This document shows positions 43,941 through 52,339 of a stretch of DNA of 62,057 nt, one piece after another. The notes under the pieces were generated by a model. The model was not told where the DNA came from, made no database searches, and saw only the letters and a program-made list of their open reading frames with translations. The DNA is from a virus. The position numbers and the translations under genes are program-made. Location of the stretch: positions 1 through 62,057 of the IMG/VR virus record IMGVR_UViG_3300032285_002448. One strand, given 5' to 3'. The first letter of the stretch is position 1, and every line of letters begins with the position of its first letter.

Positions 43941-44733
43941 TCTAGTATTAACAAACGGACTAGACGATCTTTCTTTAGAGTTTAAATTAAGAGATACTGC
44001 TATTTCAAGAAAGTGGTTTGCAGAGCTTTCTAAAAATTATCCTCTTTACGAAATTGATAGATTTACCAATTGGGGTAAGCAAAACTTTATCGATCAATTA
44101 AATGAGCAGATAGATATCATTAATTCTTATCAACAAATAATAGATAAGAAAGTTTCAGAAACAACAAATCAACAGGACCTTAACTACCTTCATAAATTCT
44201 TTGAAGATCTAAGAGGAGAAGCATCTATAGGAACAGAATGGTTCCATGCGGCGCCTGCTAAAGTACAAACTGCTTTAGAAAAATTTAATATATTGATTCA
44301 CGATTTAGAATCTGAAATTAGGACAGGAAACAAACATCCAACATTGGTAGTAACATTTAAAGGAAATCCACGTCTTGCGTTATCAAAAGATGATATGAAG
44401 CACTTTACATATAAATGGCAATCAGGAACAGTTTATATAAATTACTGTCACGTAGGAAAAACTGTGCTTGACATATATACAAATCGTGACAGTATATCAG
44501 AAGCAGTTCGTCCGCAAACACACTACTGCGCAGATTTTATGATTAAGTTTGGGCCGTCCTCTAATACTGTATTACATTTTTTAAGATCAGTTATGATAAA
44601 TGTTTGGTTATTGTTTAAAAATTACAATATTGAAAATTATAATATTGGAATGATTCCTGTAGCAGATCTAGTTACGCCAGTAGATAAGAAAACATTAATT
44701 AATTTTAACAAGGTTAAATCTGTAAATGTATAA
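43933..44733 (+). CDS. Hypothetical protein between two radical SAM genes
   Basis: A 266-residue protein overlapped at both ends by radical SAM genes (8 bases each). The first half is helical and may bind or present a substrate (FIDQLNEQIDIINSYQQIID). The second half looks like an alpha/beta domain (TLVVTFKGNPRLALSKDD, WQSGTVYINYCHVGKTVLDI). I know no name for this family. Tight overlap with radical SAM genes suggests it is a substrate, scaffold or adaptor for them. Confidence 0.6.
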   Translation: MFNLVLTNGLDDLSLEFKLRDTAISRKWFAELSKNYPLYEIDRFTNWGKQNFIDQLNEQIDIINSYQQIIDKKVSETTNQQDLNYLHKFFEDLRGEASIGTEWFHAAPAKVQTALEKFNILIHDLESEIRTGNKHPTLVVTFKGNPRLALSKDDMKHFTYKWQSGTVYINYCHVGKTVLDIYTNRDSISEAVRPQTHYCADFMIKFGPSSNTVLHFLRSVMINVWLLFKNYNIENYNIGMIPVADLVTPVDKKTLINFNKVKSVNV

Positions 44734-45640
44734 AGTAGCACATAGGAATAGAGATGATTCTATTCATGTTGAATGGAATCTTGGTAAACGCTGTAACTTT
44801 GATTGCAGTTATTGTCCTGCGGCTATACACGACAACACCAGCGAGCATACAGATATTGAGATACTCAAAGCAACTGTAGACAAGCTGATGACGTTAGGAA
44901 AACCAGTTCAGTTAAGTTTTACAGGAGGAGAGCCGTGTGTGCATCCAAAGTTTTCAGAATTAGTAATGTATGCCAAACACGTGGGCATACAGAAAATCAG
45001 TGTAACTACTAACGGTTCTAGGAAAGCAGTTTGGTATGAAAATTTACCAGTAGATCAATATGTGTTTAGTATTCATATGGAACATGATCCTATGCGTATA
45101 TTAAACACAATCGTTAACGTTCATATGAACAATCCTAAGATATACTTAGTTGCTCAAATTATGGCGTTACATTCGCATATGAAAACTGTTAAGGTAGTAG
45201 CCGATGCTTGCAAGGCACATGGCATATCCTATAACATACGTAGAATACGATGGACTGAAGGCGATCATAATATATTTGATGACATGCGATATGATGCAGA
45301 TGACTATAAATGGATACTTGAAAACTCGTCAACAGTATATGCAAACTGTGTAGTAGATGACGATCACAATCAATTATATCATGCCAACGATATAATCAAA
45401 TTGCACATGAACAAATATAAAGACTGGAAATGTAACGCAGGTCTTGAAAGTCTAATGATTAATTGGGATGGTGAAGTGCATCGTGCTACCTGTAGAGTAG
45501 GAGGTAGTCTAGGTAACATTTATGAAGGTAGTTTTACTATACCAACCGAACCTATTATATGTACTCGTGACTACTGCACCTGCGCCGCAGATATACCATT
45601 AACTAAAGTTTTAGTCAATAAGGTTTCGGGTGTACAATAA
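44726..45640 (+). CDS. Radical SAM protein C1 with SPASM-like cysteines
   Basis: A 304-residue radical SAM enzyme with Cys23, Cys27 and Cys30 (CNFDCSYC) and FTGGEPCVH. The C-terminal region has a Cys series (WKCNAGLES, ATCRVGG, ICTRDYCTCAAD) in the place of SPASM/twitch auxiliary clusters. It is similar in layout to 45571-46578 and 50480-51436. The last codons overlap the convergent gene over 70 bases, where both strands encode an LTKxLVN sequence. Confidence 0.85.
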   Translation: MYKVAHRNRDDSIHVEWNLGKRCNFDCSYCPAAIHDNTSEHTDIEILKATVDKLMTLGKPVQLSFTGGEPCVHPKFSELVMYAKHVGIQKISVTTNGSRKAVWYENLPVDQYVFSIHMEHDPMRILNTIVNVHMNNPKIYLVAQIMALHSHMKTVKVVADACKAHGISYNIRRIRWTEGDHNIFDDMRYDADDYKWILENSSTVYANCVVDDDHNQLYHANDIIKLHMNKYKDWKCNAGLESLMINWDGEVHRATCRVGGSLGNIYEGSFTIPTEPIICTRDYCTCAADIPLTKVLVNKVSGVQ

Positions 45641-46578
45641 CACCCTTGTAGTTTACAAATAGTAGGCTGTATTTTAGGATTAAATGTTGTTTTAAAATCC
45701 TGATCGTATATGTTGAACTTAGTGTCCAAACCATATAACGATTGTCCGCAAGATCCAGATAGTTCACCAGTTGGATTAATATAAAACATATCAATACCTA
45801 CATTACACTTCCAACCGTAAAAGTGGTTCCAATCATTTAGTTGTACTTGATTGTGTTTTACCTTTTTACTTTTACCGTTATCAAACTGTACAACACTACG
45901 ATTAATATTAAAGTTTTTTCGTTGATTAAACGCATACCATATACTTGGATATCGTTTTATAGAATTAGACAAGAACTCCAATTGCTCAGGAGTATATAAG
46001 TTTGCTCCATCTGCTTCCTCAATTTTTTGTGTGCCTATGTACCATTTACGTCTGCTGTTTGATTTAAAATAATCAATCATAGACGCACATTCATCCCATG
46101 CAAACGGATCCATACATACACTCACATCTACGTAAACACCTGTGTCGTATAATGTATCTGCAACTAACGTAAAATGGGGAAGATCAATCTGTTTATAATG
46201 TGCGGATAGATTTACCTTATCAAATACTTGTGCGTTCTCTTGCCACCATCGGATTGTTCTGGATCCGTTAGATTGTACACTGGCAATAAAATTGTATCTA
46301 TCCTTCAGTTGAGAAATAAACTTATCTAGCTCTGGCCACAATGTTGGTTCGCCGCCAAGTATCTGTAATTCAATTTGATCTTTACCAGATTTTATATACT
46401 GATCGAACAGGTGTGAAAAGTTATCTACAACTAACTTTAGGTCTTTTGGCCAACTGTATCTTCCTGCATTTGAACCAGGAAAACAATATCTGCATTTATA
46501 GTTACAAACATCAGTAGGACTATAACTTATTTTTACAAAATTGCTAGGCTGATTTGATACTACAGCTATTGGAATCAT
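45571..46578 (-). CDS. Radical SAM protein C2 with SPASM-like cysteines
   Basis: A 335-residue enzyme with Cys25, Cys29 and Cys32 (CNYKCRYC) and LGGEPTLW. The C-terminal Cys series (WKCNVGIDM, GSCGQS, ICKLQGCYC) is like that of C1 and C3. It ends LLTKTLVNGISAAQVQ, very similar to the C1 tail LTKVLVNKVSGVQ on the opposite strand. It overlaps the B2 gene by 4 bases (ATGA). The reaction is unknown. Confidence 0.85.
   Translation of the reverse strand: MIPIAVVSNQPSNFVKISYSPTDVCNYKCRYCFPGSNAGRYSWPKDLKLVVDNFSHLFDQYIKSGKDQIELQILGGEPTLWPELDKFISQLKDRYNFIASVQSNGSRTIRWWQENAQVFDKVNLSAHYKQIDLPHFTLVADTLYDTGVYVDVSVCMDPFAWDECASMIDYFKSNSRRKWYIGTQKIEEADGANLYTPEQLEFLSNSIKRYPSIWYAFNQRKNFNINRSVVQFDNGKSKKVKHNQVQLNDWNHFYGWKCNVGIDMFYINPTGELSGSCGQSLYGLDTKFNIYDQDFKTTFNPKIQPTICKLQGCYCTPETLLTKTLVNGISAAQVQ
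45599..45618. other. Near-palindrome coding for LTKxLVN on both strands
   Basis: A 20-base inverted repeat with one mismatch in nine arm pairs (arms TTAACTAAA and TTTAGTCAA) lies in the overlap of two convergent radical SAM genes. Read on either strand it encodes part of the conserved C-terminal LTKxLVN. It could also act as a bidirectional termination or pausing hairpin, but there is no clean U-run on either side. Confidence 0.6.
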
Positions 46579-47873
46579 AAGTCTTTTAACTCCGGAAACA
46601 CTTGTCTAAAGTCTGTACCGCGCTGTTCATCGGTAACAGTTAGATAGTCATACAATAAAGGTAGTTTATTGGACCAATCTTCTGCCATCATATATTGCAC
46701 TAATCCTTGCCAGCGTTTGTATCCATAGGGGTTCTGCATAAATTCTGTATCATTGCTTCTTCTAGAACAGAAGTACTCTATGCTCTTTATTACTTTTGCT
46801 TTTAGATGCTGAGGCAGTACTCTAACATTTAGATAGCTTGGCAAGTATACAAGATGTGTGCCAACAAGTCCTGCGCCATAAGGAGGTAGATTAATCTTTT
46901 TAAAGTTTTTACTTTCCTTCCAATGCACAAGTTCTGGTACATTCATTACGTTTAATAACTGTACGGCACATGCAATATTAACTGTAATGTTATTAGGTGT
47001 ATCATCAAGGCGCTCTAAGTTGGCAACAACATCTGCCCATTTACTAGGGTAGCGTATGTAATCATTGCGTGTACCCACAGCGTCAACACTAAAGTTAAAT
47101 TTAACTTCTTTGAAATGCTTCCATAGTTCAAATAACTTTTCTGGCAATTCTAGGCCGTTGCTGTTGTAACGTAAAATACAAGACTTTGCCGCACCTGTTT
47201 CTACCATAAACTCTAATATCTTATAGTGCTCGGGTATCAATAATGGTTCGCCGCCTGCAAAGTATAGCTCACGAATATTATATGATTGACTACGCATATC
47301 ATTTAAGAAACTACCTTTCTTATACCACGTATAATCAAAGTCACTATTCCATTGTTGATCTTGTTGCAGTTCAATAGTCTTATACTTAGGATACTGTAGT
47401 TTCCATTCCTTGATCCAACTGCTACTGTCATGCGGGCTACACATAACGCATTTGAGTTGACACAGATTACCTAAGCGTAAATCAAAGTACGGAATGTCTA
47501 CAGGCAAACTACCATCCTCACCTGTAGCATCAACAATGGTTGCAACGTCTAAACGCTCGTTCCATACTGCTGATTCCCACTGGCGCTTGCTCACAATACC
47601 TTTAGACTCTTCTTCAAAGCATTTGGTACAGCTAGGAGGGATCTTGCCTTCTAACATTTGTAAGCGCACGGTCCGCATGTAATTACTATTCCACACTTCA
47701 GCAATAGAATGTGTTTGTAGATTCATTACTTGCCCATTTTGTTTTACTAACCCAACTTCTTTGCTATCTTCATCGCCTGCACCGCTGGCATTGGCAGTAC
47801 AACACACACGCACATCGCCGTTAGGACGAGTCGCTAGATGTATCCACGGTAATGGGCAGAATGTTTTACTCAT
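46575..47873 (-). CDS. Twitch-type radical SAM protein B2
   Basis: A 432-residue protein with Cys138, Cys142 and Cys145 (CQLKCVMC) and FAGGEPLLI. The N-terminal module has Cys6 (SKTFCPLPWIHLATRPNG), Cys24/25 and Cys82/85 (SCTKC). It is a paralogue of B1 and B3. The module is reminiscent of the extra metal site in twitch-domain radical SAM proteins of phages, whose substrates are unknown. It overlaps genes on both sides by 4 and 8 bases. Confidence 0.87.
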   Translation of the reverse strand: MSKTFCPLPWIHLATRPNGDVRVCCTANASGAGDEDSKEVGLVKQNGQVMNLQTHSIAEVWNSNYMRTVRLQMLEGKIPPSCTKCFEEESKGIVSKRQWESAVWNERLDVATIVDATGEDGSLPVDIPYFDLRLGNLCQLKCVMCSPHDSSSWIKEWKLQYPKYKTIELQQDQQWNSDFDYTWYKKGSFLNDMRSQSYNIRELYFAGGEPLLIPEHYKILEFMVETGAAKSCILRYNSNGLELPEKLFELWKHFKEVKFNFSVDAVGTRNDYIRYPSKWADVVANLERLDDTPNNITVNIACAVQLLNVMNVPELVHWKESKNFKKINLPPYGAGLVGTHLVYLPSYLNVRVLPQHLKAKVIKSIEYFCSRRSNDTEFMQNPYGYKRWQGLVQYMMAEDWSNKLPLLYDYLTVTDEQRGTDFRQVFPELKDL

Positions 47874-48939
47874 TGACTACTTGATCTCTTGATTTTGCAA
47901 AGTTACTTGTAGGAGCTCTGCCACACATCCTAGCACAAGTTATTAAACTACGTTCATTCCAGTAATTAAACCATAACTGTTGATAGCTATCTGAATCAAC
48001 AATATCCTTTACTGTATTTGTTACAGCATTTAATTTGTCAATACCACCAAATGATTCTACAATATCGTGATACTGTGATAGCATTTCATATCTTACAGAA
48101 GCCGCATCATTTTCATCTATGTATGTATAAGGAGAACTTGCTATCCAGCAACAAGGAAATACATTTTTAAATGCATCTATATAGATTTCTTTTTGATTTA
48201 ATGCTTGACAATCAATAACCGATTCAGCCATTATCTTTTTATAAGAATTGATTACCTGTTTGTCAATAAATTTCAAGGGAGTATCTGTTGCTGGTTCTAT
48301 TATATGTGTAACGTTTCCGGACTTATCCAATACATCAACTTTAGGTTCTAGCATAAATCTTGAACTATTTTTCATAACAAAAGTTGCAAATCCTAATTCT
48401 TTACTCAACTGTCTAGCTTGTTCTACTTGATCTTGATTGTGTTTGAATCTAATAAAACACCACTCAGCAGTTCCGCCTGCTTCTATAAATGCTTTGGCAT
48501 TTTTTAAGATAGTATTAAAGTTAGTACCTATACGATATATGCTATGAGTGTCGTCAAGACCATCTAGAGCAAATACTACATTATGTGTTTTAGGTAATGC
48601 TCCTGCTAATTCTTTCCACCAGCTGACGGGTCTTGCACTTCCGTTAGTGTGTACACGAATATTAAGAGAAGGATTAACTTCAGTAGAATACCTACACATA
48701 TCAATCAAATCTTTGTTGAGTATAGGGTCTCCAAAATTGCCACAAAAGAAAAATCCGTCAAGCTGATTCAGAACTTCTGGACTCATGATAGTTTTGTATT
48801 CTTCTAGAGTCCAATCGTTCAAACGTATCAACGGATTTTCTAAGCCGCCATTTCGATTCCGCGCACACATAGGACAACTGGCTTGACAGTTATTTGTAAT
48901 TTCTAAATGCGCTTGCTGAAGCTGATCAAATTTAAACAC
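47866..48939 (-). CDS. Radical SAM protein D
   Basis: A 357-residue enzyme with Cys18, Cys22 and Cys25 (CQASCPMC), near the N-terminus as in the common SPASM family. CGNFGDP stands where GGEP is expected. The C-terminal Cys residues (FPCCWIAS, CARMCGR) resemble an auxiliary-cluster site. The start is GTG at 48939, sharing one base with the stop of the APS kinase gene (TAGTG), so translation is coupled. Of the nine radical SAM proteins its layout is the most like known peptide-modifying SPASM enzymes, but that is inference. Confidence 0.83.
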   Translation of the reverse strand: MFKFDQLQQAHLEITNNCQASCPMCARNRNGGLENPLIRLNDWTLEEYKTIMSPEVLNQLDGFFFCGNFGDPILNKDLIDMCRYSTEVNPSLNIRVHTNGSARPVSWWKELAGALPKTHNVVFALDGLDDTHSIYRIGTNFNTILKNAKAFIEAGGTAEWCFIRFKHNQDQVEQARQLSKELGFATFVMKNSSRFMLEPKVDVLDKSGNVTHIIEPATDTPLKFIDKQVINSYKKIMAESVIDCQALNQKEIYIDAFKNVFPCCWIASSPYTYIDENDAASVRYEMLSQYHDIVESFGGIDKLNAVTNTVKDIVDSDSYQQLWFNYWNERSLITCARMCGRAPTSNFAKSRDQVVNE

Positions 48940-49730
48940 TATTTTAATCCTAGCTCTTTACGGATCTTAGTAGCACTTATATCAGTAATTGTTTCGTCAA
49001 ACGTTTCTTCGCCAGCAGTATAGCCTACACCACGTCCCCAACCAATATGCACAATGTTAGGAACAACTTGTATTTCATACTGTCCTTGATACAACGGATC
49101 CAAATCACGCTTGATAAAGCTCTTTACTTTTTCTACTTCAAACGGGTTACTACCTTGCCATCCTTGTACATCACGCACTTGAATAATAACTTGTCCAGTC
49201 TTGGATAGAAGTCTTTCAAACAATGCCCGATGTCCATCATGCCATGGTTGCCACCGCCCTAACATTTGTACAGTTTCTTTCTTCCAATCAAATGTAGGAC
49301 GTCTACGATTATCAATAATATGGTCAGCAATAAAGTCTGCCCATTTTTCAGCATCTTGTTCTGTGATACGGAAGTCGTACAGTTCAGGCTCTTGGAACAT
49401 AGCATTAGTATCAGCATATCGACCTTCACGAATAGTATCTACCCAGATAGTCCAGTCTGCTTTAAAGTTGTTACGCATTTCAACTAAGGGAGCAACAAAG
49501 TCAGCAATGGCATAGTCGCACTCTAATCTATCTGCAAGCTCACGCATACGCTTACTTTGGCGAATACGTCCTGCTTCACTAAAGTCCCAGTCATCATACT
49601 CTGCACGAACACGATCAGCATTGAGCCACACAAGTTTTTTATCGTGTGCTTCTAGTCTATTCTTCAATGCTTCTGCTAGAGTTGTTTTGCCAGAGCCCGG
49701 CAATCCCATAATTAAAATACGCTGTGTCAT
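48939..49730 (-). CDS. APS kinase fused to a nucleotidyltransferase-like domain
   Basis: A 263-residue fusion from the ATG at 49730, which shares an ATGA with the DUF2061 gene and follows GGGAG. Residues 1-145 are an APS kinase/P-loop domain: GLPGSGKT (9-16), LNADRVR and TIWVDT. Residues 153-263 are a HxGH-type nucleotidyltransferase (His164-His167 in WHDGH, ISATKIR near the end), like ATP sulfurylase, NadR-type or cytidylyltransferase domains. APS kinase makes PAPS, the donor for the sulfotransferase at 39508-40101. A sugar-nucleotide or sulfate-activation role is inferred. Confidence 0.82.
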   Translation of the reverse strand: MTQRILIMGLPGSGKTTLAEALKNRLEAHDKKLVWLNADRVRAEYDDWDFSEAGRIRQSKRMRELADRLECDYAIADFVAPLVEMRNNFKADWTIWVDTIREGRYADTNAMFQEPELYDFRITEQDAEKWADFIADHIIDNRRRPTFDWKKETVQMLGRWQPWHDGHRALFERLLSKTGQVIIQVRDVQGWQGSNPFEVEKVKSFIKRDLDPLYQGQYEIQVVPNIVHIGWGRGVGYTAGEETFDETITDISATKIRKELGLK

Positions 49731-49903
49731 GTTTTCTCCCAAAATTTTTCATGTATATAATATAAGATAGTATTAGCTATCATTTGTACTATAGCGATTC
49801 CGCTAGATGCTACCAGTTGGCCTGTTATAGCATAACTGATAATAAAAGTTGATAGTGACCCAATCAACCTCCATGTTAACGTTTTAATGATTATCCTAGG
49901 CAT
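49727..49903 (-). CDS. DUF2061 small membrane protein
   Basis: A 58-residue protein. KTLTWRLIGSLSTFIISYAI, VQMIANTILYYIHE and KFW match the DUF2061 family, which has two transmembrane helices with a TWR motif near the N-terminus. It overlaps the methyltransferase-like gene by 8 bases and the APS kinase fusion by 4 (ATGA). AGGA precedes the ATG. DUF2061 proteins often stand beside sulfate-activation or sulfur genes, which supports the fusion's assignment. The role is not known. Confidence 0.85.
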   Translation of the reverse strand: MPRIIIKTLTWRLIGSLSTFIISYAITGQLVASSGIAIVQMIANTILYYIHEKFWEKT

Positions 49904-50489
49904 TTTTTCCTATAATCATCCAACGTGTATACAAGGGCAATTCTAACTCGCCTGCCCATATAATATCAACACCGCATTGTGTTTTAAATTCTTCTAGATC
50001 TTTAGCTGTTCTAACGTGTTCAGGTATATCATAATTGTTGCTCTGGAGAACTAATAAACTATTATGAGGCATGCCTGATTTCCAAAGATCGAATTGATCT
50101 TGAGTAATATGTTCACAACTTGTGTTAATAATAACATCAGCATCACTGCAGATAGCACACATATCGGCAGTTACTGCTTTGAACTTTCCCTGTATTTCTT
50201 CTTGCTTGTTCATCATAGTAGCAATAGGCTCACAGCTAGGATCAATATCAATACTGCGAATACTATTGATATAGATATCGCTTTGAAATAACATACTGGC
50301 TAACACACCAACCCACCCGCCATGAATATCTATGCTGACAAACTTGTTTACATTTTTACGTAAATTCTTAATCAACCATTCTTTACTTTTAAGTTGCCCA
50401 GACCAGAAGGCATCCATAGTCCGCATAGGATCTGGACTTTGACGGATGGCTTGCATCCAGTAGTGTAAATGTTCTGTGTCTATTTGCAT
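49896..50489 (-). CDS. SAM-dependent methyltransferase-like protein
   Basis: A 197-residue class I methyltransferase-like protein. FVSIDIHGGWVGVLASMLF is motif I (with GGWVG in place of the usual GxGxG), SIDIDPSCEPIA is motif II, and DVIINTSCEHI is the motif after the fourth strand. No substrate-recognition domain is seen, so it may act on a small molecule, a sugar or a peptide. It overlaps the radical SAM C3 gene by 10 bases upstream. Confidence 0.75.
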   Translation of the reverse strand: MQIDTEHLHYWMQAIRQSPDPMRTMDAFWSGQLKSKEWLIKNLRKNVNKFVSIDIHGGWVGVLASMLFQSDIYINSIRSIDIDPSCEPIATMMNKQEEIQGKFKAVTADMCAICSDADVIINTSCEHITQDQFDLWKSGMPHNSLLVLQSNNYDIPEHVRTAKDLEEFKTQCGVDIIWAGELELPLYTRWMIIGKNA

Positions 50490-51436
50490 TTTGGTATCTT
50501 GCTGTCTGCCGAACTAACGCAACGATCAGTTATACATATCTTAGGAGCAGAAAACAAAGTAAAGTTATCTATTGTTCCTAAACTTTCTTCCTTGCAACTA
50601 TATGCTCGTTTTACCTCAGCACCTTTTATTATAACACTTTGGTACCCACTATTACAAGTCCAATTAGTAAATTGGTTAAATCCTAACGCATTAAACCTTT
50701 CTGCTTGATCTATAAAATAGTTTTGTTTACCATCTGTTAATCTAACTTGCGGTTCGGTTTGTTGTTCAAAGTCATCCTGCATGATTTTTATCATGTCGCT
50801 GGTATATCCATCTACAACAGCAGTAGCAGTATCATTGCTTTGAGGTTTAAGTGTTACATTGATTCCACGACTACGCAACCGATTGCATCGTTCTAAAGTT
50901 TCATAAAACTTTTCAGGAACCATAACTTGGTTAACCGTTACATGTACAAGCTCGTACATTAGCTGTAAACATTTGTCACCAAACTCTTGCTCTTTGGCAA
51001 ATTCAGCATGGAAGCTGGCTGTAATACTTTTACGTTGCAATGGTGCAGTGATGTTACACCAATTTTTCCACCAGTTAGATCCAGGAGATAAATTTGTAGT
51101 CATGTGTATACTTTGATACGGACTTTCTAATTCATCAATGTGTTTAATTAAGTTAGGAAGCTCTTTGTATGCTGTTGGTTCCCCACCCGAGAAGCTCCAA
51201 TGAAATTGTGTAAATCCGTTCAGCCGTGCTTGCCTCTTGATTTCATCTACGGTGTTTTTATAAACATCAAGCGATTGGTAATCTAATCTATCACTGCGAG
51301 CATATGGCCAACAATAACTGCATTTGTAATTACAAAATCTGCCTAGTATCCAACTAACATTGAATAACGGACGATCCAACATTGTCTGTTGTCCAAATTT
51401 AGATATACTATCAAATGGTATCAAAGAATATTGCAT
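50480..51436 (-). CDS. Radical SAM protein C3 with SPASM-like cysteines
   Basis: A 318-residue enzyme with Cys35, Cys39 and Cys42 (CNYKCSYC) and FSGGEPTAY. The C-terminal Cys series (WTCNSGYQS, YSCKEESLG, ICITDRCVSS) resembles C1 and C2 in spacing. It stands between the methyltransferase-like and SGNH hydrolase-like genes, in the same operon direction. With C1 and C2 it makes a three-member subfamily, which suggests three related steps or three targets. Confidence 0.85.
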   Translation of the reverse strand: MQYSLIPFDSISKFGQQTMLDRPLFNVSWILGRFCNYKCSYCWPYARSDRLDYQSLDVYKNTVDEIKRQARLNGFTQFHWSFSGGEPTAYKELPNLIKHIDELESPYQSIHMTTNLSPGSNWWKNWCNITAPLQRKSITASFHAEFAKEQEFGDKCLQLMYELVHVTVNQVMVPEKFYETLERCNRLRSRGINVTLKPQSNDTATAVVDGYTSDMIKIMQDDFEQQTEPQVRLTDGKQNYFIDQAERFNALGFNQFTNWTCNSGYQSVIIKGAEVKRAYSCKEESLGTIDNFTLFSAPKICITDRCVSSADSKIPKCK

Positions 51437-51445
51437 TATATGTAA

Positions 51446-52339
51446 TTATTTTCTTTCGTTGATGCTGTCATACAATAACTTTGCTATCACTGCATGCCCT
51501 TTTCTTGTAGGATGACAACAGTTGGTTATGTACTCTGAAGGTTTATCTAAATTGATATAGTGCTTCCACCAACCTCCAAAAATAAGATCTGGGTTATTTT
51601 CTAATTTCAAAAGCTCTTGTAGGAACGTTTCAGATCCATTAGGGTATATATAGTTAGACCAATCTACTCTATCGATTAAATTTTTGTTGTCTTTTTCTAG
51701 GGCAGGAATTAAACCGCATAAGGTCCTCATTAGCCAAGTTCTATTGGCTCGTAAATCAAATGCGCTTGCAAGGAAAAATTTATATCCGTGCGCTTTGCAG
51801 TACGTTTGAACTTCTAATATAGATAACAAAAGTTCTACAGCAATAAATCGTTCTGAGTAAATGTGGGTAGCATAGGCTTTCCATAGCTCGTAATTAGTAG
51901 CAGTTGGATCATTATAGTTAGGCCACATGGCTTCAAAGCTATAGTGTCCTGACTTATCTTTAGCACCCCAGTCTTTGTTAACAAAATCAAACCTTTCTAA
52001 TCCAGTCATCAAGAATACAACAATCACTTCGTTAGATTCATCTATTGTTAGTCTATTGTTAAGATACAGTTGTTTAACACAACCTCTATTGCCTATTCCT
52101 GCGTGTCCCATATTAACGGGAACATAATCTGTTAGATAATTATCACACAGTTGTTTTACCCAACTGCCTTCATATTGCTCGGCTATTAGTTTTTTATCGA
52201 ATGTAAACCCATCAATCTTGTTGTTATATTTTTTCCAAATAGCGTCTGTATATGCTCCTACACCTTGTGTGAAACTATCGCCTAATCCAATAAGAACTTT
52301 GTCGCCTTTTTTAATTTTAGGAACGTGTTCATGAAACAT
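51446..52339 (-). CDS. SGNH/GDSL hydrolase-like protein
   Basis: A 297-residue protein. GLGDSFTQG (Ser22) is the nucleophile block I, GHAGIGNRG gives a Gly and Asn of blocks II-III, and HPTRKGHAVIA is the C-terminal His block. It would act as an esterase, lipase or acetyl-esterase on a carbohydrate or lipid. No signal peptide is seen, so it works in the cytoplasm, or on the virion. It overlaps the upstream glycosyltransferase-like gene by 11 bases. Confidence 0.8.
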   Translation of the reverse strand: MFHEHVPKIKKGDKVLIGLGDSFTQGVGAYTDAIWKKYNNKIDGFTFDKKLIAEQYEGSWVKQLCDNYLTDYVPVNMGHAGIGNRGCVKQLYLNNRLTIDESNEVIVVFLMTGLERFDFVNKDWGAKDKSGHYSFEAMWPNYNDPTATNYELWKAYATHIYSERFIAVELLLSILEVQTYCKAHGYKFFLASAFDLRANRTWLMRTLCGLIPALEKDNKNLIDRVDWSNYIYPNGSETFLQELLKLENNPDLIFGGWWKHYINLDKPSEYITNCCHPTRKGHAVIAKLLYDSINERK

